This document shows positions 25,250 to 34,002 of a stretch of 64,000 nucleotides of DNA, one piece after another. The translations under genes and the position numbers were made by a program. The stretch comes from DSVZ01 sp964568145 (lineage in GTDB: Bacteria > Verrucomicrobiota > Verrucomicrobiia > Limisphaerales > J093), in the NCBI GenBank assembly GCA_964568145.1, contig CAZMOZ010000003.1:219132-283131 (forward strand). Direction: 5' to 3'. Under the pieces are notes generated by a model. That model saw only the letters and a list, made by a program, of their open reading frames with translations, did no database searches and had not been told where the DNA came from. Every line of letters begins with the position of its first letter. Position 1 is the stretch's first letter.

Positions 25250-26581
25250 ATGACCCAGCCTTCCCTGAAACCTCCCCTCAAGCCTGTCCCCGGCTCCGTC
25301 GTGGCCCCGCGGGGCTTTCAAGCCGCCGGCGTGTTTTGCGACATCAAGCGCCTCGGCACCGGCAAGGGCTCGGACAAAGGCCAGAAACGCGACCTGGCCT
25401 TGATCGTGTCCGAAGTGCCCGCCCGCGCCGCGGGTTTGTTCACCACCAACCAGGTGTGCGCCGCGCCGGTGAAAGTCTGCCTGGAGCACCTGCGCGGGGG
25501 CGTGGCCCGTGCCATCGTGGCCAACTCCGGCAACGCCAACGCCTGCACCGGCCGGGTGGGCCTGCGGGACGCCCGCGCGATGGCCGCGGCCGCGGCGCGC
25601 GCCTTGGGCGCGGCTCCGGAGGAAGTCCTCGTGGCCTCCACCGGCCGCATCGGGCTGCCGCTGCCGATGCCCAACGTGCGCGTGGGCATCGCCGATGCCG
25701 CCACCCGGTTGGGACGCGACCCGCAGCACGCCGCCGCCGCCGCCGAGGCCATCATGACCAGCGACACCCGGCCCAAACAAATCGCGGTCGAGTTCCAGCT
25801 TGGCGGCCGCACCGTGCGGCTGGGCGGCATTTGCAAAGGCGCCGGCATGATCCAGCCCGGCATGTCCCTCACCGGCCGGCGGCCGGCCGCGCGCGCGCCG
25901 CACGCCACCATGCTGGCCTTCCTGACCACCGACGCCGCGATCGAGCCCGCGCCGTTGCGCGCCGCCCTTGAGCGCGCCGTGGCCCGGAGCTTCAACCGCA
26001 TCACCGTGGACGGCGACATGAGCACCAACGACACGGTGCTGCTCCTGGCCAACGGTCTGGCGGGCAATCCCCCGGCCGCGCGCGACCGGGCGGTCTTCCA
26101 GGCCGCGCTCGACCACGTCTGCCTCGAACTGGCCAAAATGATCGTGCGCGACGGCGAAGGCGTGACCCGCTTCGTCACCGTGCGGGTGTCCGGCGCGAAA
26201 ACCGCCGCCGGGGCGGACGCCGCGGCGCGGGCCGTGGCCAACAGCGCGCTGGTGAAGACGAGTTGGTTCGGCGGCGATCCCAACTGGGGGCGCATCATGG
26301 ACGCGCTCGGCTATTCCGCCGCCACGATCGTCGAGGACAAGGTGGACATCGGCTACAGCGCGCCGGGCGGCCGGCGGGTTGTGTGGAGCCTGCGCCGCGG
26401 GCAGCCCACGCGGGCCGCCTTCGCGGAATTGTGCGCGGCCGTGGCCGGCAGGGAGTTCGACCTCCACATCCGGCTCAATCTGGGCCGCGGCGAGGCGCTC
26501 ATCTACGCCGCCGACCTCACCACCGAATACGTGGACTTCAACAAGGGCGACGTGAGCAACCCCGCTGCGCTCGGCGGCTGA
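25250..26581 (+). CDS. argJ: Bifunctional ornithine acetyltransferase/N-acetylglutamate synthase ArgJ
   Basis: Moves the acetyl group from N-acetylornithine to glutamate in the cyclic arginine pathway; many members also make N-acetylglutamate from acetyl-CoA. The 443-residue precursor has the FTTNQVCAAPV and NSGNANACTG blocks, KGAGMIQPGMS, and the self-cleavage site HA-T220-MLAF, where Thr220 becomes the nucleophile of the beta chain. FNRITVDGDMSTNDTVLLLANG and the WGRIMDALGYS block follow, ending NKGDVSNPAALGG. The N-terminal 20 residues and the spacer GKGSDKGQKRD are slightly extended. Monocistronic here; GH97 follows after 116 bp. Confidence 0.96.
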   Translation: MTQPSLKPPLKPVPGSVVAPRGFQAAGVFCDIKRLGTGKGSDKGQKRDLALIVSEVPARAAGLFTTNQVCAAPVKVCLEHLRGGVARAIVANSGNANACTGRVGLRDARAMAAAAARALGAAPEEVLVASTGRIGLPLPMPNVRVGIADAATRLGRDPQHAAAAAEAIMTSDTRPKQIAVEFQLGGRTVRLGGICKGAGMIQPGMSLTGRRPAARAPHATMLAFLTTDAAIEPAPLRAALERAVARSFNRITVDGDMSTNDTVLLLANGLAGNPPAARDRAVFQAALDHVCLELAKMIVRDGEGVTRFVTVRVSGAKTAAGADAAARAVANSALVKTSWFGGDPNWGRIMDALGYSAATIVEDKVDIGYSAPGGRRVVWSLRRGQPTRAAFAELCAAVAGREFDLHIRLNLGRGEALIYAADLTTEYVDFNKGDVSNPAALGG

Positions 26582-26697
26582 AAAGTGGCGCAGACGTCCT
26601 CGCCTGCGCATGTCACGCCGGCGACCCGCCGGGCTTGGCGCGCGGCCAATCTGCGCTACGGATTGACAGCGCGGCGCGTGGCGGAGATACCGCCCGC

Positions 26698-28632
26698 ATG
26701 CGCCCCCTCATTTACTCCGCCATTCTGGCCGCCGCCTTGGCCCAGACCGATGCTCTCGCCCTCGAAGTAGCGAGCCCCGACGGCCAGGTGCGCTTCCAAC
26801 TCGCCCCCGACGCGGAGCAGCGACTGGTCTATTCGGTGACCGCCGGAGGCCAGCCGAGACTGGCTCCCGCCCGCGCCGGAATCGTCGTGGACGAACGCGA
26901 CCTGGGCGCGGGCGTTCAACTGGGCGACGCCGTCACGCGCAAGATGGACGAGACGTTCCCGTGGCGCGGCCACAAGACCCTGGCCACAAACCGCTGCACC
27001 GTGGCGGAGATTCCCGTCCGCCCGCGCGACGGCGGCCCGGCGTGGACGCTCGAGGTCCGCGTTTTCGACGACGGTGTGGGCTTTCGCCACCGGGTGCCGG
27101 GCACGGGCACGCGCCGCGTGGCCGGCGAGTCCACCGCCTGGCAACTGCCGCGCGACGCCACGCTCTGGCTGCAAACCGACACCGACGATTACGAAGGCGA
27201 GTACCACGCCGTCCAAGCCGATCAGGTGCCGCTCGAGGAAAAAGTCGGCGACAAGACGCGGCCCACGCACATCGGCCCGCCGATGACCGTCGTTTACCCG
27301 GACGGCACCTTCGGCCTGATCACCGAGGCCGCGCTGTACGGGTATAGCGGTTTGACGCTCCGGCCCGAGGGCGGCGCGCGGTTTCGCGCGGCCTTCGAGG
27401 ATGATCCGCAAGGCTGGTCACACGACGGCCCGATCCTTTCGCCGTGGCGCGTGATCGTGCTGGCCCGCGATTTGGACGCGCTGGTGAACAGCGACGTCAT
27501 CGCCGCGCTGTGCGACCCGCCGGACCCGACGCTGTTCCCCGACGGGCTGCACACCGCGTGGATCCGCCCCGGCAAGGCGCCCTGCACCTGGATGGTCTTT
27601 GGCAACGATGGCGCGCAGTGGGACAGGCAGAAGTGGTTTGTGGACGTCGCGGCCGCCACCGGCTGCGAATACCTGCTGGTGGACGCCGGCTGGCGCAGCG
27701 AGCGCTGGGGCTGGCTGAAGGACGGCGGCCACGTCTGGGCCCGCGCCGCGGAACTGGTCCGCTACGGCGCCGCTCGCGGCGTCGGCATCGTGCTCTGGCA
27801 CGCCTACCCGGACGGCCGCGACGACAGCCCGGGGTTGACGACGGTCGGGGCGCGCGAGGAGTTGTTCCGCGAATGCCGGAAGGCCGGCGTGAAGGGCGTC
27901 AAAATTGACTTCTTCAACTCCGAGAGCAAGGCGGTGATCGAGGCGTACGAAGACCTGCTGCGCCGCGCCGCGAAGCATCAGCTCATGGTCAACTTCCACG
28001 GCGCGAACAAACCCGCCGGCGAGGCGCGCACCTGGCCCAACGAGATCACCCGCGAAGGCATCCGCGAGCAGGAGTACGTGCTGTGGGACACGCTGCCGCT
28101 GGCGCATTACGGCGCGCTGCCGTTCACGCGGCTGGCGGCGGGCCACGCGGACTTCCTGCCCGGCTACCTCCAGGAGCGGCACTTGAAGAACACGACGCGC
28201 GTCTTCCAGATGGCCGGCGTCGTGGTGTTCACGTCGCCTTTTCTGTGCTGGCCGGACAACCCCGCGGCGTACCTGAACAGTCCGTGGTTGCACTTCGTGC
28301 GCACCGTGCCGGTGACCTGGGACGAAACCCGCGTGCTGCCCGGCTCGGTGATCGGCGAGACGGTGATCCTCGCCCGGCGCAAAGGCGACGAGTGGTACGT
28401 GGCCGCACTCAACTGCCGCAACGAGCCGCGGACGCTGAAACTCGATCTCGCGCCGCTGGGCCTGGCGGGCAAAACCATGACCGCCTACCACGAAGGCAGC
28501 ACCAAGACCGAAGTGCTGATCGAATCCAGCGGCCCGGCTCCGGCGGATGGCAAGCTGTCGGCGACGCTGCCGCCGGGCGGCGGGTTCCTCGCGCATTTCG
28601 GCCCGCCGCGGGAATATCCGGGGTGGCGGTGA
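26698..28632 (+). CDS. Secreted GH97 family glycoside hydrolase
   Basis: The 644-residue exported enzyme has a signal peptide (residues 1-20) and the three-part GH97 plan. An N-terminal beta-super-sandwich (LEVASPDGQVRFQL to about 260) is followed by a TIM barrel (WFVDVAAATGCEYLLVDAGW, GVGIVLWHAYP) and a C-terminal beta domain. GVKIDFFNSESKAVIEAYED places D404 at the position of the catalytic nucleophile of retaining GH97 alpha-galactosidases; inverting SusB-type enzymes lack this Asp. An alpha-galactosidase-like retaining activity is the likeliest, but this is inferred. The ATG at 26698 starts the signal peptide; the longer frame upstream overlaps argJ. Confidence 0.9.
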   Translation: MRPLIYSAILAAALAQTDALALEVASPDGQVRFQLAPDAEQRLVYSVTAGGQPRLAPARAGIVVDERDLGAGVQLGDAVTRKMDETFPWRGHKTLATNRCTVAEIPVRPRDGGPAWTLEVRVFDDGVGFRHRVPGTGTRRVAGESTAWQLPRDATLWLQTDTDDYEGEYHAVQADQVPLEEKVGDKTRPTHIGPPMTVVYPDGTFGLITEAALYGYSGLTLRPEGGARFRAAFEDDPQGWSHDGPILSPWRVIVLARDLDALVNSDVIAALCDPPDPTLFPDGLHTAWIRPGKAPCTWMVFGNDGAQWDRQKWFVDVAAATGCEYLLVDAGWRSERWGWLKDGGHVWARAAELVRYGAARGVGIVLWHAYPDGRDDSPGLTTVGAREELFRECRKAGVKGVKIDFFNSESKAVIEAYEDLLRRAAKHQLMVNFHGANKPAGEARTWPNEITREGIREQEYVLWDTLPLAHYGALPFTRLAAGHADFLPGYLQERHLKNTTRVFQMAGVVVFTSPFLCWPDNPAAYLNSPWLHFVRTVPVTWDETRVLPGSVIGETVILARRKGDEWYVAALNCRNEPRTLKLDLAPLGLAGKTMTAYHEGSTKTEVLIESSGPAPADGKLSATLPPGGGFLAHFGPPREYPGWR

Positions 28633-28709
28633 GTGGGCGGATGCAGTGATCCGAGTTTTCCGGAGCCCGGTGGCGGCAGCACCCGGTTGGCCCGGCCAGG
28701 TGAGCACGG

Positions 28710-30539
28710 CTACTCCTCCGCCGGCACCACTAGGCGCTCCATGATGTAGTCCTTGCGTTCGGGGGTGTTCTTGCCCATGTAGAAGTCCAGGATCGGCGTG
28801 GCCTCGGGCTTGGGCGCGTACTCGACCCGGCTCAGCCGCCTGGCCGGCCCGATGAACTGCGCGAACTCCTTCGGGCTGATCTCCCCCAGCCCCTTGAAGC
28901 GCGTGATCTCCGGCCGGCCGCCCAGCTCCCGGACCGCCGCCTCTCGCTCGGCCTCGCTGTAGCAGTAGAGCGTCCGCTCCTTGTTGCGCACGCGGAACAG
29001 CGGCGTCTCCAGCACGTGCAGGTGCCCGTCGTGGACCAGTTGCTCGAAGAACCGGAAGAAGTACGTGATCATCAGGTTGCGGATGTGCAGGCCGTCCACG
29101 TCCGCGTCGGTGGCGAGGATGACCTTTTCGTAGCGCAGGCCCTCGAGGCTGTCCTCGATGGCGAGCGCCTGCATGAGGTTGTACAGTTCGTCGTTCCGGT
29201 ACATCACGTCGCGCTTGAGGTCCCAGACGTTGAGCGGCTTGCCCTTGAGGACGAACACCGCCTGGGTGTTCACGTCCCGGCAACTGGTGATCGAGCCGGC
29301 CGCCGACTGGCCTTCGCAGATGAAGAGCATCGTGCCCCGGCCCTTGTCGCGCTTCTTGTCGAAATGTTGCCGGCAGTCCTTGAGCTGCGGGATGCGCAGG
29401 GTGATGGCCCGGGCGCGCTCGCGGGCGAGCTTCTTGACCTCCTGGAGTTCCCGGCGGAGCTGCCGGGTGTCCTCGACCTTGGCGACGATCTGGCCGGCGA
29501 TCTCCTTGTTGCGGCCGAAGAAGTGCAGCAGCTCCTCGCGCACCTGGTTGACCAGCCCGGTCCGGATTTCGGTGTTGCCCAGCTTGTTCTTGGTCTGCGA
29601 CTCGAAGACGGGGTTTTTCAGCCGGATGGCGATGGCGCCGACCATGGCCTCGCGCACGTCGTCGCCCTCGTACTGCCTGCCGGAGTACTCATTCACGGCC
29701 TTGAGCAGGCCCTCGCGGAACGCGCTCAGGTGCGTGCCGCCGTCGCTGGTGTACTGGCCGTTCACGAAGCTATAGAAGGTCTCGCCGTAGCGCGAGTTCG
29801 TGTGCGTGAAACAGAACTCCAGCATCTTCGTGGAGTAATGGAGCGGCGGGTAGATCGGCTCGCTCTGGTCGGTCTTCAGGTCCTCAAGGATGAGGTCCAT
29901 CAAGCCCAGCCGCGACTGGAAGCTCTGGCCGTTAAAGACCAGCCGCAGGCCGGTGTTCAGGAAGCTGTAATGCCGCAGCCGCCGCCCGACGTGCTCCGGC
30001 CGGAACTCGAGTTCCTTGAAGATCTCCGGGTCCGGCTCGAACTCGATGAAGGTGCCGTCCGGCTCGCTCGTCCGGCCCTCGGTCTGCTTCTTGAGCCGGC
30101 CCTGCTTGAAGACCGCCTCCACGAACCGCCCCTCGCGATGGCTGCGGACCAGGAAATGCCGCGAGAGTGCGTTCACCGCCTTGGTGCCCACGCCGTTGAG
30201 CCCCACGCTGAACTGGAACACGTCGTCGTTGTACTTCGCGCCGGTGTTGATGGTGGACACGCAGTCCACCACCTTGCCCAGCGGGATGCCGCGGCCGAAG
30301 TCGCGCACCCGCACCCGCGCGCCCGCGATCTCGATCTGCACCTCCCGGCCGAAGCCCATGATGTACTCGTCCACGGCGTTGTCCACGACCTCCTTGAGCA
30401 GCACGTAACAACCGTCGTCGTAATGGGCGCCGGTGCCGATGCGGCCGATGTACATGCCGGTGCGCAGCCGGATGTGCTCCAGCGAGGACAGCGTCTTGAT
30501 CTTGCTCTCGTCGTAATTGTGCTTCGCGGTCTCAGCCAT
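28710..30539 (-). CDS. parE: DNA topoisomerase IV subunit B (ParE/GyrB family)
   Basis: ATPase subunit of a type IIA topoisomerase that decatenates chromosomes. The 609-residue protein has a GHKL ATPase domain (RPGMYIG-like RTGMYIGRIG, LLKEVVDNAVDEY, DFGRGIPLGKV, GLNGVGTKAVNALS) and a transducer domain with the Q-K-loop QTKNKLGNTE. The TOPRIM domain has FICEGQSAAGS, ILATDADVDGLHI and ITRFKGLGEISPKEF, ending MGKNTPERKDYIMERL. The last part matches the Bacteroidetes-type ParE arrangement. The start MAETAKHN at 30539 is family-like. No parC is visible in the window. It is the last gene of the minus-strand thr cluster. Confidence 0.93.
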   Translation of the reverse strand: MAETAKHNYDESKIKTLSSLEHIRLRTGMYIGRIGTGAHYDDGCYVLLKEVVDNAVDEYIMGFGREVQIEIAGARVRVRDFGRGIPLGKVVDCVSTINTGAKYNDDVFQFSVGLNGVGTKAVNALSRHFLVRSHREGRFVEAVFKQGRLKKQTEGRTSEPDGTFIEFEPDPEIFKELEFRPEHVGRRLRHYSFLNTGLRLVFNGQSFQSRLGLMDLILEDLKTDQSEPIYPPLHYSTKMLEFCFTHTNSRYGETFYSFVNGQYTSDGGTHLSAFREGLLKAVNEYSGRQYEGDDVREAMVGAIAIRLKNPVFESQTKNKLGNTEIRTGLVNQVREELLHFFGRNKEIAGQIVAKVEDTRQLRRELQEVKKLARERARAITLRIPQLKDCRQHFDKKRDKGRGTMLFICEGQSAAGSITSCRDVNTQAVFVLKGKPLNVWDLKRDVMYRNDELYNLMQALAIEDSLEGLRYEKVILATDADVDGLHIRNLMITYFFRFFEQLVHDGHLHVLETPLFRVRNKERTLYCYSEAEREAAVRELGGRPEITRFKGLGEISPKEFAQFIGPARRLSRVEYAPKPEATPILDFYMGKNTPERKDYIMERLVVPAEE

Positions 30540-30650
30540 GGTTTGCGTCACTTGAAGATGGAAAATCCGGCGGGGGATGCAACGGGGAAAACTTCCTTTC
30601 GCCTGTCGCCGATGCACGGTGGTGGTGCCGGCGACCCGCCCGCCACCAGC

Positions 30651-31850
30651 CTACCGCCACGGCCCCCACCAATGCTCAAAGCGCTCGCGGTCGCGGACGA
30701 TCCGCACGCGCCGGCCATCATGCCACGCCACCGCGGCCCAGCCATGCGAAAAGCGCGTCTCCCACGGCAGGTGATAGGCGCCGGCGTCGAGCCACACGAG
30801 GTGGTCGCCGGGGCGCAGCGACCTCGGCAAACGCCGCCGCGCCAGTTGATCGAAGGCCATGCAGGTCGGGCCGGTGACAGTGGTCAGCGCCTCCGGTCCG
30901 CGCCGGCCGGGCAGGCTGAGCAAGTCGTGCTGTTCCCACGCGGCCACGAGCGCGTTCAACGTCCGCCCGCCATCGCAGATCAGATGGCGCAGGCCGCGCC
31001 GCTCCTTCACGTCGAGCACCTTCACCACCAGCACGCCGGACCGCGCGCTGAGCCAGCGACCGTTCTCCAGCCAGAACTCCTCCAGACCGGGAAACCAGTG
31101 GCGCGCCCGGTCCAGCACGCGGGCCATGGCCGACAGCTTGAACTCCCGCGCGACCGCGCGTCCCGCGCGGTCACACACGCCGGGCGGCGGCCACCCGCCG
31201 CCGCAATCCACAAAGCGCGGCCGCCAATCCGAGGCCTGACAGAACTCCGCCACTTCACGCAGCGCGCGCTCGTAGTTCGCCGCCGATGCCACGTTGGTGC
31301 GCAGATGAAAGTGGACGATCTCCGGCTCGGGGCCCAGGCGGCGGACCCGGCGCAACACCGGCATCGCCTCCGCGGGCGTGAGCCCGAACTGCGTGGGAAA
31401 CTCCGGCGCCTCCGGGTCAAACTCCTCGCTCGTTTTGAGCCGCAAACCCAGCCGCCAGTTCCGCCGGCGGGCCAGCGGGGCGAGCGCCGCGGCCTCCGCG
31501 GCCGAGTCCAGGTTTACGGACAGGCCCGGCCTGGCGTGCCGCGGCAGCCAGTGATGCTTGGCGGGGCCGTTGACGAGAATTTGCTCCGGCGCGAAACCCT
31601 CGGCCCGCGCGGCCAGGAACTCGAATTCACTGACCACCTCGATGGGTCGGCCCTGCGCGCGCCACCAGCGCAGCAGCGGCCGCAGCGGCTGGGTCTTGCA
31701 GGACAGCCAGTGCCGCACGGGCAAATGGCCGAAGTGCCCGTCCAACTCCCGCAGCGCGGCCGCCACCGGCGCGATCGAAAACACGTAAAACGGGGTGGGC
31801 ACCCGGCCCAGCAGCGGCGCGACCAGACTGGCCCCAAAGCGCCGGGTCAT
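30651..31850 (-). CDS. Group IV PLP-dependent decarboxylase (ornithine/DAP decarboxylase-like)
   Basis: The 399-residue fold type III enzyme has its PLP lysine in LSCKTQPLRPLL (about residue 52) and a dihydroxy-phosphate barrel with VSEFEFLAARAEGF and ILVNGPAKHHWLP. VHFHLRTNVASAANY is in place of the common HIGSQ block. FVDCGGGWPPP follows, then ENGRWLSARSGVLVVKVLDVK and the second-subunit active-site block VTGPTCMAFDQL. The Cys in GPTC is the ornithine-decarboxylase-like feature; the LysA-type CESxD is absent. Substrate unresolved: ornithine, diaminopimelate or a carboxy-norspermidine-type substrate. It lies 95 bp after thrC. Confidence 0.8.
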   Translation of the reverse strand: MTRRFGASLVAPLLGRVPTPFYVFSIAPVAAALRELDGHFGHLPVRHWLSCKTQPLRPLLRWWRAQGRPIEVVSEFEFLAARAEGFAPEQILVNGPAKHHWLPRHARPGLSVNLDSAAEAAALAPLARRRNWRLGLRLKTSEEFDPEAPEFPTQFGLTPAEAMPVLRRVRRLGPEPEIVHFHLRTNVASAANYERALREVAEFCQASDWRPRFVDCGGGWPPPGVCDRAGRAVAREFKLSAMARVLDRARHWFPGLEEFWLENGRWLSARSGVLVVKVLDVKERRGLRHLICDGGRTLNALVAAWEQHDLLSLPGRRGPEALTTVTGPTCMAFDQLARRRLPRSLRPGDHLVWLDAGAYHLPWETRFSHGWAAVAWHDGRRVRIVRDRERFEHWWGPWR

Positions 31851-31945
31851 CACTGGAGAATCGCGGTCATCGGGCGCTACGGACTTTCGGCCGCGCAACT
31901 CGTGCGGGCCGCGAGGCGGGCAGACGGCGGGTTCGCGGTGCGGTT

Positions 31946-33304
31946 TCAACGCGCGTGGCTCGCGAGCAGGTAGTCGCGGAAGGCGGCGTAATCCGGTTCG
32001 AGGCGGTCGTAGTCCTCGGATTCCCGCTCGGCGCGGGCAATCGTGGGCGGGACTTCCGGGTCGAAGCCCAGCACCCGCCTGATCTCGTCCGGGAACTTGG
32101 CGGGATGCGCGGTTTCCAGCACCACCGCCGGCGCGCCGTCGAGCGGTTCGGCCGCGAGGTAGTCGAGCAAGCCGCGCCAGCCGACAGCGCCATGCGGTTC
32201 GAGCAGCAGCCGGTGTTCCGCCCACGCCGCGCGCATCGTGGCCAGCGTCTGCTCGTCCGAGACCGCCGTGCTGAACAAGTCGCGGCGCATCGCGGCGAGA
32301 TCGGGCGCGCGGTGGATCGCGCCGGTCTCATCCATGTGCCCGCCATAGACCGCGACCAGCCGGGCGAGGTTGCTGGGGTGGCCCACGTTCATGGCGTTGG
32401 ACAGGCAGTTGCGTGACGGCTCGATCTTCTCGTACCGGCCGGTGGCCAGGAAGCGCGGGAACTCGTCGTTGCCGTTCACCGGCACGACCAGGCGCCGGAC
32501 CGGCAGGCCCATCCGCCGCGCGACCACGGCGCCCATCATGTCGCCGAAGTTGCCGCTGGGCACGACGAAGACCACCGGCTCGCCCGGGGCGGCCACGCGC
32601 GCGGCGGCGTGGAAGTAATACACGCTTTGCGGCAGCAACCGGCCGATGTTGATCGAATTCGCCGAGGACAGCGGAAGGTGCTTCAGCGCCGGATCGGCGA
32701 AGGCGCCCTTCACCAGCGCCTGGCAGTCGTCGAACTTCCCGTCCACGGCCGCGCAGCGCACGTTGCCGCGCAGCACGGTCATGAGCTTGCGCTGGCGCGT
32801 GCTGACCTCCTCCCGGGGAAAAAGGACGACCACCCGGATGCCGGCGATGCCGTGAAAGGCGTGGGCCACGGCCGAGCCGGTGTCGCCGCTGGTGGCCGTG
32901 AGGATCGTCAGCGTGCGGCTGTCTTCGCGAACAAACCGCCCGAGCAGCCGCGCCATGAGCCGCGCCGCGAAATCCTTGAACGACGCGGTGGGGCCGCGAT
33001 CCAGGCGCAGGACGTGGACGCGGTCGAGTCCGCGCACCGGCTCAAGCGGCACCTCGAAGTCGTAGGCGTCCCGGCAGAGCGCGGCCAGTTCGTCCGGCGC
33101 GAGCGTGCCTTCGGTGTACGGTGCGAGGACGCGGCCGGCGATCTCCGGGTAGGAGAGGTTGGCGAAGTCGGCGATTTCCGCCGGCGCGAGCCGGGGGAAC
33201 GCCCGCGGCAGGTACAGGCCGCGGTCCGGCGCCTGGCCGATCAGCAGGGCGTCGCGCAGCGTGACCGGCGGCGCCTGGCCGTTGGTGCTGTGGAAAAGAA
33301 TCAT
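31946..33304 (-). CDS. thrC: Threonine synthase
   Basis: PLP enzyme that turns O-phosphohomoserine into threonine. The 452-residue protein is of the long, bacterial/fungal type, with ALLIGQAPDRGLYLP, the PLP-binding K110 in RGPTASFKDFAAR, TILTATSGDTGSAVAHAF, NSINIGRLLPQSVYYFHA, VVPSGNFGDMMGAVVARRMG and EPHGAVGWRGL. The ATG overlaps the stop of a GxxExxY remnant (ATGA). Hom is encoded upstream on the same strand, so the two committed steps are linked, with a toxin-antitoxin insert between them. Confidence 0.96.
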   Translation of the reverse strand: MILFHSTNGQAPPVTLRDALLIGQAPDRGLYLPRAFPRLAPAEIADFANLSYPEIAGRVLAPYTEGTLAPDELAALCRDAYDFEVPLEPVRGLDRVHVLRLDRGPTASFKDFAARLMARLLGRFVREDSRTLTILTATSGDTGSAVAHAFHGIAGIRVVVLFPREEVSTRQRKLMTVLRGNVRCAAVDGKFDDCQALVKGAFADPALKHLPLSSANSINIGRLLPQSVYYFHAAARVAAPGEPVVFVVPSGNFGDMMGAVVARRMGLPVRRLVVPVNGNDEFPRFLATGRYEKIEPSRNCLSNAMNVGHPSNLARLVAVYGGHMDETGAIHRAPDLAAMRRDLFSTAVSDEQTLATMRAAWAEHRLLLEPHGAVGWRGLLDYLAAEPLDGAPAVVLETAHPAKFPDEIRRVLGFDPEVPPTIARAERESEDYDRLEPDYAAFRDYLLASHAR

Positions 33305-33456
33305 GGTTCGGGGTCGCGCGAAGGACGCGAAGCTGGCGAAGGTTTGCCGAAGAATTGCTTGCCCTCCAGGTTGTTCACCGCCCGCGTGATGCCGTCCTTG
33401 AGCCGCGCCTCGTTGAAGTTAATCAAGAATCCAAGCCGCATCGGGATCAGCCTCAG
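33301..33456 (-). pseudogene. GxxExxY-family protein remnant (C-terminal fragment)
   Basis: The frame reads about 50 residues: MRLGFLINFNEARLKDGITR and AVNNL, the C-terminal signature of the GxxExxY family (usually about 130 residues). The N-terminal half and its GxxExxY motif are gone; upstream is the end of the MazF-like gene in another frame. A 15-residue extension (EGKQFFGKPSPASRPSRD) follows the family end, and the TGA overlaps the thrC start. It looks like a relic left by insertion of the toxin-antitoxin pair or by deletion. It could still be translated by coupling. Confidence 0.7.
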
Positions 33457-33457
33457 G

Positions 33458-33775
33458 TTAAGCCAAACCCAGCCAGCGCTTCAAAACCGTCTCGATCTCG
33501 CCGAGTTGGTCCGTGGTCAAGACCCCGAGCTGCCAGATGAACCGGGCTGGCGCCAGCGGGAACGTGGCCTGAACACTGAAGGCGCCGGGTTTGAGCCACG
33601 GCACGGGCAGAGCCACTTCAAATTCAGACCCCACGAGCGAGGTGGTGTGCGGAATCACGGCGATCAAGGCCCGGTCCGGTTCTTTGAAGGTCACGCTGAT
33701 GACCAGTACAGGGCGGACTTTCGCGGCCAGGCCGCAGTCCGCCAGCCAGACCTCGCCGCGTTGCGGGACGGTCAT
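33458..33775 (-). CDS. MazF/PemK-like toxin
   Basis: The 105-residue protein starts at ATG 33775 with TVPQRGEVWLADCG and RPVLVISVTF. These are the RGEVWLVD and RPVLVIQ blocks of the MazF/PemK endoribonuclease fold. ALIAVIPHTTSL gives the conserved Thr/Ser region, and the last residues (LGEIETVLKRWLGL) form the C-terminal helix. Family members cut single-stranded mRNA. The start overlaps the stop of the antitoxin gene by 4 nt. A longer start at 33820 exists in frame but lacks family homology. Confidence 0.85.
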   Translation of the reverse strand: MTVPQRGEVWLADCGLAAKVRPVLVISVTFKEPDRALIAVIPHTTSLVGSEFEVALPVPWLKPGAFSVQATFPLAPARFIWQLGVLTTDQLGEIETVLKRWLGLA

Positions 33776-33984
33776 GGCTTGGGCGGCGCTTGCTCGACCG
33801 CCTGCAGCGCCTCCTCGCAAACGGCGACCAGGTCCTGTTCGGTGAAAGTGCCGTAAGCGTCGTCAAAGATGATGCCCACCCTGCGCTGCCGATATGTCTG
33901 GAGGATCGCGCGCTCCAGGTCCCGCAGCTCCTCGTTGCTCAGGCGGGGCAACGCCCGGGTGATTTCCGCAACCGCGGTGCTCAT
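33772..33984 (-). CDS. Antitoxin partner of the MazF-like toxin
   Basis: A 70-residue acidic protein (MSTAVAEITRALPRLSNEEL) with a helical N-terminal part and GIIFDDAYGTFTEQDLVAVCEEA near the C-terminus. It resembles small helical antitoxin proteins carried directly upstream of MazF-like toxins, where the C-terminal part wraps the toxin. Identification rests mainly on size and the 4-nt ATGA overlap with the toxin. It begins 18 nt after hom. No operator dyad was seen, so its expression may depend on the hom promoter. Confidence 0.75.
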   Translation of the reverse strand: MSTAVAEITRALPRLSNEELRDLERAILQTYRQRRVGIIFDDAYGTFTEQDLVAVCEEALQAVEQAPPKP

Positions 33985-34002
33985 GGCGCCAAACTAGCCG
34001 GC

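Noticed and set aside
29016..31973. A 985-residue open frame on the plus strand opposite parE and the PLP decarboxylase
   Set aside because: It runs antisense across two genes with clear homology and crosses their boundary, and no domain is recognisable.
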